Assembly: GCA_913046125.1 (NCBI GenBank)
Contig: CAJWRL010000021.1
Coordinates: forward strand, 1-13,344
Direction of reading: 5' to 3'
Length of the DNA: 13,344 nucleotides
From: an uncultured Gammaproteobacteria bacterium
GTDB taxonomy: Bacteria; Pseudomonadota; Gammaproteobacteria; GCA-002705445; GCA-002716945
In this document: positions 1-7,444 of the stretch, one piece after another
Layout of the letters: each line of letters begins with the position of its first letter
Position numbering within the stretch: position 1 is the first letter of the stretch
Made by a program: the position numbers and the translations under genes
The notes under the pieces: generated by a model
What the model was told of the DNA's origin: nothing
The model's input: only the letters and a program-made list of their open reading frames with translations
Databases searched by the model: none

Positions 1-1
1 T

Positions 2-2635
2 TTATATATCCATAACCTAATTCCAATATTATTCAATCATACGGATTCATTATTATCATTATTTAATGAAGATTTTGCATGTTTTTTACAGAAAGATATT
101 ATCTCAGAATTTAATGAACAATATGATAATTTAAATGAGGCATACCTCCAAGAAAATATGAAGAGGTACATTCTTGATCCAGAGAGTTTGTTTGTAAAAA
201 AAGAAACATTAGAAAAAATATTTAAAGATAATTATTTTTACCAAATATCAGATTATACTGATGCAAATGTTAAAACTCATTCAGAATATAACTCTATTCC
301 TAATCTGTGCATAAACTATAGCTACAAAAATCCGTTCATCAACTTCGAGAAGTTTTTTAATAATTCTCAATATAAGTATATATTTTTCGTTAAAAGAGAT
401 GACAATTTCAGAACATTAACTAATTACTTTAATTCAAAGCAAGTCTCATATACTTTAATAGATGATATAAAAGCCGCTAATCATAAGATCCAAATCTTGA
501 GAAAAGATATAACCGAGGGTTTTATTAATAATGCTTCTAAAACAGTATTCATTTCTTCAAGCGACCTATTTGGTATCGTAAAGGCCAGAACATCTTCAAG
601 TGAATCTATAAAAGCATCTGTAATTGATAACTTGAGTGATCTACAAGTAAATGATCTAGTAGTTCATCAAGATCATGGCATTGGTAAATATAAAGGTCTT
701 ATTACTATGGATATTGAAAATAAGACAACTGAGCTAATGAAGATTGAGTATGCCGAGAACAATAATCTTTATATGCCTGTAACCTCAATGATGCTGATTC
801 AGAAATATATTGGTAACACGAGCATAAATGCGAAACTTTCACAGTTAGGCTCTGACAAGTGGCACAAAATTAAGCAGAGAGCTAAAAGAAAGATTGATGA
901 TATCGCTGTTGAGTTACTTCGAGTGCAGGCTAAAAGAGAGTTAAGTAATGGATATAAATTCAGCTTAGATAACTTAGCTTATGACAAGTTTTGTAGTTTA
1001 TTTCCTTATGTGGAGACAGATGATCAGCTAAATACTATTAATGATGTGATATCAGATATGTGCTCAATTAAGTCTATGGACCGAGTAGTTTGTGGTGACG
1101 TTGGTTTTGGAAAAACAGAGGTGATACTCAGGGCAAGTTTCATTGCTGCTAATAATGACAAACAAGTGATAATCATTGTTCCAACAACAGTTTTAGCAAA
1201 ACAACATTTCGAAACTTTTAAAAGAAGGTTTGTGAAATACTCTCACAATATCGGCATAGTGACAAGATCAATTAGTAGACAAGAGAGGTTATCCATCATT
1301 GATAAATTATATAATAATCAGATACATATCCTAATTGGGACGCATGCATTGTTGAATAAAGATTTCAAATGTGCTGACTTAGGTTTATTGATAATTGATG
1401 AGGAACATAAGTTTGGAGTTAAACACAAAGAGTCTATAAAACAAATAAAAGAGAATATAGATGTATTAACTTTGACCGCAACACCTATTCCAAGAACTTT
1501 GAGTTCAACGCTATCAGAAATAAAAGATATGAGTATCATCAACACTCCACCCGTAGGTAGGAAGAATATTGAAACAGCTATTATCACCAAATCAGATGAT
1601 AACTTGAATAGATATATTCAACGCGAGACAACAAGAGGTGGTCAAGTGCTTTATATCCATAATAATATCGAAACTATGGATGATGAGATAAATTTAATTA
1701 AGAAAAATAATAAAAATATTATCATCGAAAAGGTTCATGGAAGATTATCAAATAATGAAATTGAAAAAATTATGAATAGCTTTCTTGATGAACAAATTAA
1801 TATTTTAGTCTGCACTAGCATAATTGAGAGTGGACTAGATATGACTAATGTGAATACAATAATTATAAATAATGCACAAAATTTTGGATTATCGCAGTTA
1901 CATCAACTTAGGGGAAGAGTTGGTAGAGGTAACAAGCAAGCCTATGCGGCTCTTATATTGTGTGATCAGAATAAAATTACGAAAGATGCAGAAAAGAGAA
2001 TAGACGCGTTTGTGAAAACAAAAAGTTTAGCAGGTGGCATAGAAATAGCAGGACATGATTTAGAAATAAGAGGTGCTGGTGAGATATTAGGAGAAGAACA
2101 AAGTGGACAAATATTTGAAATAGGCTATGCAATGTATACATCGATGCTATCGAAAGCTATAAAGCAGTTGAAAAATCATAATGAAACTAATAACCATATC
2201 CATACAGATGTTGATTGCTATATTTCCACTTTAATACCACAAGATTATGTTGAAGATATTTTCCTTCGTTTAGAGATATACAATGATATTTCTAATGCAA
2301 AGAATGATTATGATATTGATCATATTGTATCCAAACTTGAAGATGTATATGGCCCTATACCTGATTATCTAAATAATCTCTTTTCTTTAACTCGAGTTAA
2401 GATCGAAGGCAATCGTATTAAAGTCGATAAAATTAAAATTAACAAAGAGAATACTGTCATAACTTTAAATCCTAAAAGCCTCATAAATAATGATAAATTA
2501 ATCAATTATTTTGTATTAAAGAATAAAATTAAATTAACTGATCAATTTAATTTAAAATATCAGAACATCTCTAAAGATAACTTCTGTGAGTTATGTGAGG
2601 AAGTTATTTCGATGATAAAAAATATATCGGACTAG
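2..2635 (+). CDS. mfd: Transcription-repair coupling factor Mfd, 5'-truncated by the window edge
   Basis: Mfd is a DNA translocase that pushes stalled RNA polymerase off DNA and recruits UvrA to transcription-blocking lesions. The frame is open from base 2 with no stop, so the ATG at 158 is internal and the real start lies left of the window. The fragment is 877 residues. The E. coli protein has about 1148, so roughly 270 N-terminal residues (most of the UvrB-like module) are missing. Visible in fragment numbering: the end of the UvrB-like part; the RNA polymerase-interacting domain at about 215-275 (VVHQDHGIGKY); Walker A GDVGFGKTE at 365-373; the DEEH box at 466-469; TATPIPRT at 492-499; motif VI QLRGRVGRG at 635-643; the translocation motif HDLEIRGAGEILGEEQSG at 685-702; and a complete C-terminal TRCF domain. 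It is the only plus-strand gene and converges on the MscS-family gene. Domain order and motifs make the identification secure. Confidence 0.97.
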   Translation, partial: LYIHNLIPILFNHTDSLLSLFNEDFACFLQKDIISEFNEQYDNLNEAYLQENMKRYILDPESLFVKKETLEKIFKDNYFYQISDYTDANVKTHSEYNSIPNLCINYSYKNPFINFEKFFNNSQYKYIFFVKRDDNFRTLTNYFNSKQVSYTLIDDIKAANHKIQILRKDITEGFINNASKTVFISSSDLFGIVKARTSSSESIKASVIDNLSDLQVNDLVVHQDHGIGKYKGLITMDIENKTTELMKIEYAENNNLYMPVTSMMLIQKYIGNTSINAKLSQLGSDKWHKIKQRAKRKIDDIAVELLRVQAKRELSNGYKFSLDNLAYDKFCSLFPYVETDDQLNTINDVISDMCSIKSMDRVVCGDVGFGKTEVILRASFIAANNDKQVIIIVPTTVLAKQHFETFKRRFVKYSHNIGIVTRSISRQERLSIIDKLYNNQIHILIGTHALLNKDFKCADLGLLIIDEEHKFGVKHKESIKQIKENIDVLTLTATPIPRTLSSTLSEIKDMSIINTPPVGRKNIETAIITKSDDNLNRYIQRETTRGGQVLYIHNNIETMDDEINLIKKNNKNIIIEKVHGRLSNNEIEKIMNSFLDEQINILVCTSIIESGLDMTNVNTIIINNAQNFGLSQLHQLRGRVGRGNKQAYAALILCDQNKITKDAEKRIDAFVKTKSLAGGIEIAGHDLEIRGAGEILGEEQSGQIFEIGYAMYTSMLSKAIKQLKNHNETNNHIHTDVDCYISTLIPQDYVEDIFLRLEIYNDISNAKNDYDIDHIVSKLEDVYGPIPDYLNNLFSLTRVKIEGNRIKVDKIKINKENTVITLNPKSLINNDKLINYFVLKNKIKLTDQFNLKYQNISKDNFCELCEEVISMIKNISD

Positions 2636-2636
2636 T
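2631..2636. other. ACTAGT palindrome holding both stop codons of the convergent genes
   Basis: The plus-strand mfd ends with TAG at 2633-2635. The minus-strand MscS-family gene ends with TAG read from 2634 to 2632. The two stop codons are the two strands of one CTAG. The genes overlap by four bases and leave no room for an intergenic terminator, so each transcript must run on into the other gene before ending. Confidence 0.9.
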
Positions 2637-3687
2637 CTTTGTTTATAAAAACTGTCGTAGTTGGATATGCTATTTCTGCTTTATGCTTTTCTATAATATC
2701 TGAGACATCAAGGAGAATGTCTTGTTTAATAGCTAAAAATTCTTCCCAATCCTTTGTAACAGTGAAGGCATATATAAAAAAATCACACGAGGATGCTGAG
2801 AAACTTTTAAAATACACTTTGGCTTTTTGAGACTGATCAATTTTTTTATTGTTTGACAAGATCGTGTTAACGTCATCTATAATAGACTTCATCTTACTTA
2901 AATCATCATAACGTATACCAATAGTCTCATTGATTCTTCTGTTTGACATTCTCGTAGCATTTTCTACTATTATGCTTGAGAAAGCAGTATTCGGAATATA
3001 AAGAACATTCTTAGAAAAAGTCCTAACTACTGTTAACCTCCAACCTATTTTTTCAACAATACCCTCAATATTCCTATCAGGCGACTTAATGAATTCTCCT
3101 ACTCTAAATGGACGATCAAAAAATATCATCATTCCACCAAAAAAGTTTGAAAGAAGGTCCTTGGCAGCTAAACCAACAATTAGACCGCCTACACCACCAA
3201 AAGCAAGTAGTCCAGAAATGCTCAGACCAAGTTCCTGCATGACAATTAATAATGTAATTACTACAACGATAACTTTTATAATTCTAACGACAATTTCGTA
3301 AGTCTCAGACACAAGTGTCGCATCATCGTCACTACTTAGGTTTTTAATAAAAGGCTTCGATGCTAAGTAAAAATTTAACCCACGTAAAATCGACCAAGAG
3401 ATCATTAGTATAATTAGTAAAAATATTGAGCTTGATAACGAAAATGTAAAATGAATCAATTCTTGTTTTATAAAATAATCAAATATAATCAACAGATAAC
3501 CGATTACAATAAGGTAAGATGACGGGGTTTTGATTGAATGAAGTAGTAGTTCATCATACACAGTATTAGTTTTTTCAGATATTTTTAGGATTATATTTAT
3601 AAGTCTGTTTTTAATAAACAATAAGAATAAAGCAATGATTGTTATTGAGATTAAACTTGAATATGTATTATCTAAAATTATATTCAT
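2632..3687 (-). CDS. MscS-family mechanosensitive channel, YnaI-like
   Basis: This is an inner-membrane channel protein that would open under membrane tension and release solutes after a drop in osmolarity. It has 351 residues, close to E. coli YnaI (about 343) and longer than MscS (about 286). Hydrophobic segments lie at about 10-27, 57-73, 80-100 and 132-150, followed by the Gly/Ala-rich pore helix at about 158-190 (LLAFGGVGGLIVGLAAKDLL). That gives five membrane helices, as in YnaI. The MscS beta domain follows (FFDRPFRVGEFIKSPDRNIEG, then the IGWR and YIPN motifs), then NRRINETIGIRYDD and the C-terminal alpha/beta cage. The wording of these motifs is closer to my memory of YnaI than of MscS itself. 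It is the last gene of the minus-strand run. Its ATG overlaps the nagZ stop as ATGA, and its own stop overlaps the mfd stop. No Shine-Dalgarno site is visible, only an A-run. The family is certain; the YnaI subtype is likely. Confidence 0.93.
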   Translation of the reverse strand: MNIILDNTYSSLISITIIALFLLFIKNRLINIILKISEKTNTVYDELLLHSIKTPSSYLIVIGYLLIIFDYFIKQELIHFTFSLSSSIFLLIILMISWSILRGLNFYLASKPFIKNLSSDDDATLVSETYEIVVRIIKVIVVVITLLIVMQELGLSISGLLAFGGVGGLIVGLAAKDLLSNFFGGMMIFFDRPFRVGEFIKSPDRNIEGIVEKIGWRLTVVRTFSKNVLYIPNTAFSSIIVENATRMSNRRINETIGIRYDDLSKMKSIIDDVNTILSNNKKIDQSQKAKVYFKSFSASSCDFFIYAFTVTKDWEEFLAIKQDILLDVSDIIEKHKAEIAYPTTTVFINKD

Positions 3688-3694
3688 TTTTTTT
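3684..3694 (-). promoter_or_regulatory. A8-ATGA start/stop junction, nagZ to MscS-family gene
   Basis: On the minus strand nagZ ends with codons for Lys-Lys and TGA. The run of eight A continues into the ATG of the next gene (GAAAAAAAATGA). No Shine-Dalgarno motif precedes it. The overlap suggests termination-reinitiation, with the A-run serving as an unstructured ribosome landing site. The role is inference. Confidence 0.5.
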
Positions 3695-4745
3695 CTATTT
3701 GACTTTTTAAACCCTCAAGCGCGTTATGATAATTTTTGCTATTATCTTCATAAAAGCTTTTATCTTTAAAGCATAGCAGATTAATATCTTCAGCAATAGT
3801 CTTGTCAATATTATTACTTTGATCAATATACTGCTTTTGAAAATAGTAATAACTTTCTTTACTATTAATAATTTCCTTATTTTGCATTGTAGTAATAATC
3901 GCCAAATTGCAACCCGCATTAAATGTTTTATTTAGAATATCAACCTTTGATTCATTCTCAAAGTTCTTGGATATAGCAGACATTTCTAAATCATCGCTAA
4001 TAAAAATAGGTTTCTGATCAAATATAATCTTCGATAATTCAGATAGCCACTTTGAGGACACAGTTACAGGCTCTGGTGATATTCTTCCATAGGTAATATG
4101 ACTTGTCATAATTGGAATTTTGAATTTGTTATATAATTGTTTAAATGGCTCAACATGAGGAGATAATTCGTCATATTCAAAATCGCACTCTGAGATAGTA
4201 GTATGAGTATCAGATAAAACAGCACCATGTCCTGGAAAATGTTTAAGAACTGGTATAATTCCATTATCAATATGTCCCATTATATATCTTGATGCTAATC
4301 TGAAAATTGCTTCTGGATTTCTAGAGAAAGTTCTACTATTTAATACATTACTCTCTGATGATAAATCAACAACGGGTGAAAAATTAATATCTATACCTGC
4401 TCGCTTAAGTTCAAATCCAGAGATATAACCACAATAGTATGCAATTTCATCAGCTAAATCTTGATCATCTGAATATATGTTTCCAATACTCTCAAAAGAA
4501 GGTAGTGAAGTAAATTCTTCTCTAAATCTCTGCACACGGCCACCCTCATGATCTACAGCAATTAATATATTATTATTGATTGATTTTATTGAATCGATTA
4601 ACGATATAGTCTGTTCTACGTGCTCATAATTATGATCAAATAAAATTACACCCCCAATAATTTCATTTTCCAATAATTTACACTCTTCTTTACTTAAAAT
4701 AGTTGAGTCTACATTGATGATAATGGAATTTGATGATATTTTCAT
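3684..4745 (-). CDS. nagZ: Beta-N-acetylhexosaminidase NagZ (GH3)
   Basis: NagZ is a cytoplasmic glycosidase that removes GlcNAc from GlcNAc-anhydroMurNAc-peptides during peptidoglycan recycling. Where AmpR/AmpC exist, its products also signal cell-wall stress. The protein has 353 residues (E. coli about 341). Visible GH3 motifs: AVDHEGGRVQRFRE at 63-76; PVVDLSSESNVLNSRTF at 124-140; KHFPGHG at 168-174; the Asp-His dyad D179/H181 in SDTHTT, which marks NagZ-type GH3 enzymes using His as acid/base; and ISDDLEMSA at 249-257 holding the Asp nucleophile. There is no signal peptide, which fits a cytoplasmic enzyme. Its ATG overlaps the ispF stop (ATGA), and its stop overlaps the next start after a run of eight A. 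The C-terminus is a little longer and richer in Asn and Lys than in E. coli. The identification is secure. Confidence 0.96.
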   Translation of the reverse strand: MKISSNSIIINVDSTILSKEECKLLENEIIGGVILFDHNYEHVEQTISLIDSIKSINNNILIAVDHEGGRVQRFREEFTSLPSFESIGNIYSDDQDLADEIAYYCGYISGFELKRAGIDINFSPVVDLSSESNVLNSRTFSRNPEAIFRLASRYIMGHIDNGIIPVLKHFPGHGAVLSDTHTTISECDFEYDELSPHVEPFKQLYNKFKIPIMTSHITYGRISPEPVTVSSKWLSELSKIIFDQKPIFISDDLEMSAISKNFENESKVDILNKTFNAGCNLAIITTMQNKEIINSKESYYYFQKQYIDQSNNIDKTIAEDINLLCFKDKSFYEDNSKNYHNALEGLKSQIEKK

Positions 4746-4750
4746 TTTTT
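4742..4750 (-). promoter_or_regulatory. A6-ATGA start/stop junction, ispF to nagZ
   Basis: On the minus strand ispF ends in Lys-Lys-TGA, with AAAAAATGA containing the ATG of nagZ. As at the nagZ end, no purine-rich GGAG-type site is seen upstream. It is read as a coupled junction. Confidence 0.5.
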
Positions 4751-5218
4751 AACAAGAATAGATGAATAGCATGCTATTGCTTGATTATTACCAATAAGGC
4801 CTATTTTCTGGGAGGTTGATGACTTTATACTTATCCTATCGATATCTAGTGATATCAAACGAGAAATATTTTCTCTCATTTCTAATATGAAATCTTGAAG
4901 ACGAGGCTTTTCTAATACAATGGTAATGTCTACATTGCTAATGTGATAATCAGACATCTCAAGCATTTTATGGGCATGAGATAGAATTTCACTACTACGA
5001 ATGTTAAGATTTTTATCGTTTGATGGAAAATGTGTACCTATATCACCATTAGCGATTGCACCATATATTGAGTCAGATAGAGCGTGCAAGACAATATCAC
5101 CATCGGAATGAGCACAAATAGTATAGTCTGATTTAATCCTTACATCAGCCAATTTCAGTGAGTCACCTTCTATAAGTTTATGAAAGTCATATCCAAAACC
5201 AATGCGTATATCATTCAT
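4742..5218 (-). CDS. ispF: 2-C-methyl-D-erythritol 2,4-cyclodiphosphate synthase IspF
   Basis: IspF is a trimeric enzyme of the MEP pathway. It converts CDP-methylerythritol 2-phosphate to the 2,4-cyclodiphosphate and releases CMP. The protein has 158 residues (E. coli 159). The zinc ligands are present: D11 and H13 in GYDFH, and H45 in SDGDIVLH. AHSDGD at 36-41, GDIGTHFP and NVDITI also match. The C-terminal active-site stretch is unusual: it reads KSSTSQKIGLIGNNQAIAC where E. coli has KATTTEKLGFTGRGEGIAC. The metal-binding Glu135 of E. coli is therefore Gln here, and Arg142 of the trimer cavity is Asn. It lies directly after ispD with an ATGA overlap and is a separate gene, not an ispDF fusion. 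Family identity is certain; the effect of the substitutions is unknown. Confidence 0.95.
   Translation of the reverse strand: MNDIRIGFGYDFHKLIEGDSLKLADVRIKSDYTICAHSDGDIVLHALSDSIYGAIANGDIGTHFPSNDKNLNIRSSEILSHAHKMLEMSDYHISNVDITIVLEKPRLQDFILEMRENISRLISLDIDRISIKSSTSQKIGLIGNNQAIACYSSILVKK
5215..5218 (-). promoter_or_regulatory. ATGA start/stop junction, ispD to ispF
   Basis: The ispD stop TGA and the ispF start ATG overlap by four bases. Here the last ispD codons are Leu-Leu (TTATTATGA), so the A-run seen at the other junctions is missing. A weak AAGAAG lies a few bases upstream and could pair poorly with the anti-Shine-Dalgarno sequence. Confidence 0.5.
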
Positions 5219-5880
5219 AATAACTTCTTAATATAATCAATATCACTTTTATAAGTAACTTTAATATTAGTTGGACTAGACATAATCATAGTGCATTTCA
5301 GGCTATTCAACAATAATGCCTCAATATCATCATCCACATCATACTTTTCATCTAGACATGCTTTAACAGAATAATAAAGTTTCTCCATTTTAAATATTTG
5401 AGGTGTAAATGTTGACCATAAGTTAGATTTATGAACATTGTAATATATAGTATTATTTTTTACCTCTTTAACTGCGTTAGTAAGTGGGTAACCTAATGTT
5501 GATCCATCAACTTTTTTATGAATGTCCTTAATAATTTTTTTTATATCTTCTAAATTGAGAACAGGTCTTGCAACATCATGAACAAGTAAATATTTCGTTT
5601 GTAGATTATTTCTCGAGATATAGTTCAAACAATTATTCAACGATTTCAGTCTACTAGTTGATCCATATAGTATATGCTCATTTTTTGTTAGTGTTTTAAG
5701 TTGAATTTTATTATTAATTACAAAATATTTTTCCGAAACGTTAAAGTGTTTTCTAAAAAAATCAACAGAATAGTCTATTAATCTTTTGTCATGAATTTTA
5801 ACATTTTGCTTGAGTGTATTAGCGCCAAATCTTTTACTTTTTCCTGCACCAAGTAAAACAACAGAAATATCTTTTATCAT
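5215..5880 (-). CDS. ispD: 2-C-methyl-D-erythritol 4-phosphate cytidylyltransferase IspD (divergent)
   Basis: IspD transfers CMP from CTP to methylerythritol 4-phosphate in the MEP isoprenoid pathway. The protein has 221 residues (E. coli 236). Visible: an N-terminal nucleotide loop LGAGKSKRFG at 10-19 with R17; K24 in LKQN; GSTSRLKS at 73-80; LVHDVARP at 99-106 with R105; LWSTFTPQIF at 154-163; a DVDDD stretch at 181-185; and NIKVT at 205-209 with K207. These fit the E. coli residues R20, K27, R109 and K213. Two others do not: the position of T140 is A136, in YPLTNAVKEV, and the position of R157 is K151, in NVHKSNLW. The family is clear from the whole pattern and from the adjoining ispF, but the protein is a divergent member. 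Its start overlaps the ftsB stop as ATGA. Confidence 0.93.
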   Translation of the reverse strand: MIKDISVVLLGAGKSKRFGANTLKQNVKIHDKRLIDYSVDFFRKHFNVSEKYFVINNKIQLKTLTKNEHILYGSTSRLKSLNNCLNYISRNNLQTKYLLVHDVARPVLNLEDIKKIIKDIHKKVDGSTLGYPLTNAVKEVKNNTIYYNVHKSNLWSTFTPQIFKMEKLYYSVKACLDEKYDVDDDIEALLLNSLKCTMIMSSPTNIKVTYKSDIDYIKKLL

Positions 5881-5886
5881 TTTTTT
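5877..5886 (-). promoter_or_regulatory. A7-ATGA start/stop junction, ftsB to ispD
   Basis: On the minus strand ftsB ends in Lys-Lys-TGA. Seven A run into the ATG of ispD (TAAAAAAATGA), the same design as at the ispF-nagZ and nagZ-channel junctions. No Shine-Dalgarno site is seen. Confidence 0.5.
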
Positions 5887-6152
5887 ATTACATGAACGAA
5901 TGTTTCATCATTTTTAACTAAGCCAAGATTATATCTGGCAAAGTTTTCTAAAGCATGAGACGAGGATGAGAGTTCTTTAATCTTTATGGATAGATCATTA
6001 TTTTTCTTTTCGAGAGTTTCAATCTTATTGATCAGAAGATTATTTTCTGAATTTAAAAATAAAAAGTCAAAGATGTTATTATTTTTAAAAAAAAGAGAAT
6101 AGTTCAAATTAATTAATACAAATAAACCTGAAATAAAAAGTATTTTTTTCAT
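5877..6152 (-). CDS. ftsB: Cell division protein FtsB
   Basis: FtsB is a small bitopic membrane protein that joins FtsL and FtsQ in the divisome and helps activate septal peptidoglycan synthesis by FtsWI. The protein has 91 residues (E. coli 103). There is a short cytoplasmic end, a membrane helix at about 4-20, then YSLFFKNNNIFDF at 18-30 (E. coli: YSLWFGKNGIHDY). A coiled coil follows at about 33-65 with heptad-like Leu/Ile spacing. The conserved C-terminal motif ALENFARYNLGLVKNDETF at 67-85 matches E. coli ALEERARNELSMTRPGETF. The poorly conserved tail of the E. coli protein is absent. It sits between eno and ispD, as in many gammaproteobacteria. Its start overlaps the eno stop by one base (TAATG) with no Shine-Dalgarno site, so translation is probably coupled to eno. 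Confidence 0.94.
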   Translation of the reverse strand: MKKILFISGLFVLINLNYSLFFKNNNIFDFLFLNSENNLLINKIETLEKKNNDLSIKIKELSSSSHALENFARYNLGLVKNDETFVHVIKK

Positions 6153-7429
6153 TAGTTAATGTATTTTGATAATTTGTTATTTGGCACAAGTGTCGCTAGT
6201 TCCTCTTCAATTCTTATCAATTGATTGTATTTTGCTACCCTATCAGATCTTGACATTGATCCAGTTTTTATTAGGCCTGATGATGTAGCAACCGCTAAGT
6301 CAGCAATTGTGACATCTTCTGTTTCACCAGATCTATGTGAAATTATGAAGTTATAGTCATTTTCTTTTGCTAAATTTATTGCATCTAATGTTTCTGTAAT
6401 TGTCCCGATCTGATTTAACTTAATTAAAATTGAATTAGCAATTTTCTTTTCTATACCCTTTTTAAAAATATCTGGATTTGTGACAAATAAATCATCTCCA
6501 ACTAATTGAGTATTCATGCCTAGCTCTTTAGTTAAATCAAACCAGCCATCCCAATCATCTTCAGCAATACCATCCTCTATAGATATAATTGGATAATCAG
6601 CTCTAAGATTAGTTAGATATTTAATAAACTCACTTGATGTAAGACTGAGATTCTCAGAGGCAAGCTCATAATGACCATTATGATAAAATTCACTGCTTGC
6701 AACATCTAGAGCAAGAAAGATATCCTCGCCAGGTTTGTATCCAGCTTTACTTATTGATTCTAAAATTAATTCTAATGCCTCTCTATTACCATCTAAATCT
6801 GGTGCAAAACCACCCTCGTCACCCACAGCAGTCGACATTTTGAGCTTATCAAGTGATTTCCTCAATGAATGGAATATTTCAGCTCCTGCTTTTATAGAAG
6901 AGCTAACTAGATCAAAGCCAATGGGCAATATCATGAACTCTTGAAAGTCTAGGCGATTATTAGCATGACAGCCTCCATTTATAATATTCATCATAGGTAT
7001 TGGAAGCATATATGAGGATTCATCTGTAAGTGACTGATATAATGGAATATTTCTATTCAATGCAGTCGCTTTTGCAAATGCGATGCTTGCTGCAAGTATT
7101 GCATTAGCACCTAATCTCTCCTTATTTGGCGTACCATCTAAATCAATTAAAAAATAGTCGAATGATTCTTGCGTAAACTGGTGATTAGGATTAATTTTGG
7201 ATGAAATTTCAAGATTTATGTTCGATATGGCATTTAATACTGATTTCCCATCATAATTATCGGCATTGTTATCCCTTAGCTCCAAAGCCTCCAGTTTTCC
7301 AGTGGATGCTCCTGATGGGACTGCACCTCGCCCTACTATGCCGTTCTCAAGTATTACATCTGCTTCACATGTAGGATTTCCCCTAGAATCAATAATCTGA
7401 CGTCCTATAATTTTCTTAATTTTATTCAT
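6152..7429 (-). CDS. eno: Enolase
   Basis: Enolase interconverts 2-phosphoglycerate and phosphoenolpyruvate in glycolysis and gluconeogenesis. The protein has 425 residues (E. coli 432) and is complete. Visible catalytic residues: H155 and E164, the proton donor E205 (VGDEGGFAP), the metal ligands D242 (ALDVASSEF), E285 (SIEDGIAEDDW) and D312 (VGDDLFVTN), and the base K337 (LIKLNQ). SHRSGETED at 364-372 and KTGSMSRSDRVAKYNQL at 388-404 read like other gammaproteobacterial enolases. One small oddity is NGGCHANN at 151-158, where E. coli has NGGEHADN; the catalytic His is kept. It follows kdsA after 15 bases that hold AGGGAAG, the best ribosome binding site in the window. Its PEP product is a substrate of KdsA next door. 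Confidence 0.99.
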   Translation of the reverse strand: MNKIKKIIGRQIIDSRGNPTCEADVILENGIVGRGAVPSGASTGKLEALELRDNNADNYDGKSVLNAISNINLEISSKINPNHQFTQESFDYFLIDLDGTPNKERLGANAILAASIAFAKATALNRNIPLYQSLTDESSYMLPIPMMNIINGGCHANNRLDFQEFMILPIGFDLVSSSIKAGAEIFHSLRKSLDKLKMSTAVGDEGGFAPDLDGNREALELILESISKAGYKPGEDIFLALDVASSEFYHNGHYELASENLSLTSSEFIKYLTNLRADYPIISIEDGIAEDDWDGWFDLTKELGMNTQLVGDDLFVTNPDIFKKGIEKKIANSILIKLNQIGTITETLDAINLAKENDYNFIISHRSGETEDVTIADLAVATSSGLIKTGSMSRSDRVAKYNQLIRIEEELATLVPNNKLSKYIN

Positions 7430-7433
7430 TAAA

Positions 7434-7440
7434 CTTCCCT
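7434..7440 (-). promoter_or_regulatory. Ribosome binding site of eno
   Basis: Read on the minus strand, AGGGAAG ends four bases before the eno ATG at 7429, inside the 15-base gap after the kdsA stop. It is the only purine-rich Shine-Dalgarno-like site I see in front of any gene here. That fits a strongly expressed glycolytic gene and supports the chosen start. Confidence 0.6.
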
Positions 7441-7444
7441 GACA

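Noticed and set aside
158..160. ATG at 158 as the start of mfd
   Set aside because: The same frame is open from base 2 and encodes residues that fit the end of the Mfd UvrB-like module. Mfd also needs about 270 more N-terminal residues, so this ATG is internal.
1318..1590. Minus-strand open frame within mfd
   Set aside because: It lies opposite the conserved helicase motifs of mfd and has no recognisable domain; it is a shadow of the real gene.
2610..2629. CGAT...ATCG inverted repeat near the end of mfd as a terminator for the minus-strand unit
   Set aside because: The stem is four base pairs with a long A/T loop and no adequate T-run in the right place; it is too weak to call.
2639..3301. 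Plus-strand open frames opposite the channel gene (2639-2830, 3089-3301)
   Set aside because: They mirror the MscS-family coding sequence, have no family features and no ribosome binding sites.
3707..3919. Alternative minus-strand frame inside the nagZ 3' end, considered as a frameshift
   Set aside because: The main nagZ frame continues without a break through the C-terminal helices to its coupled stop. The alternative is a low-complexity Ile/Lys/Leu product of the AT-rich sequence.
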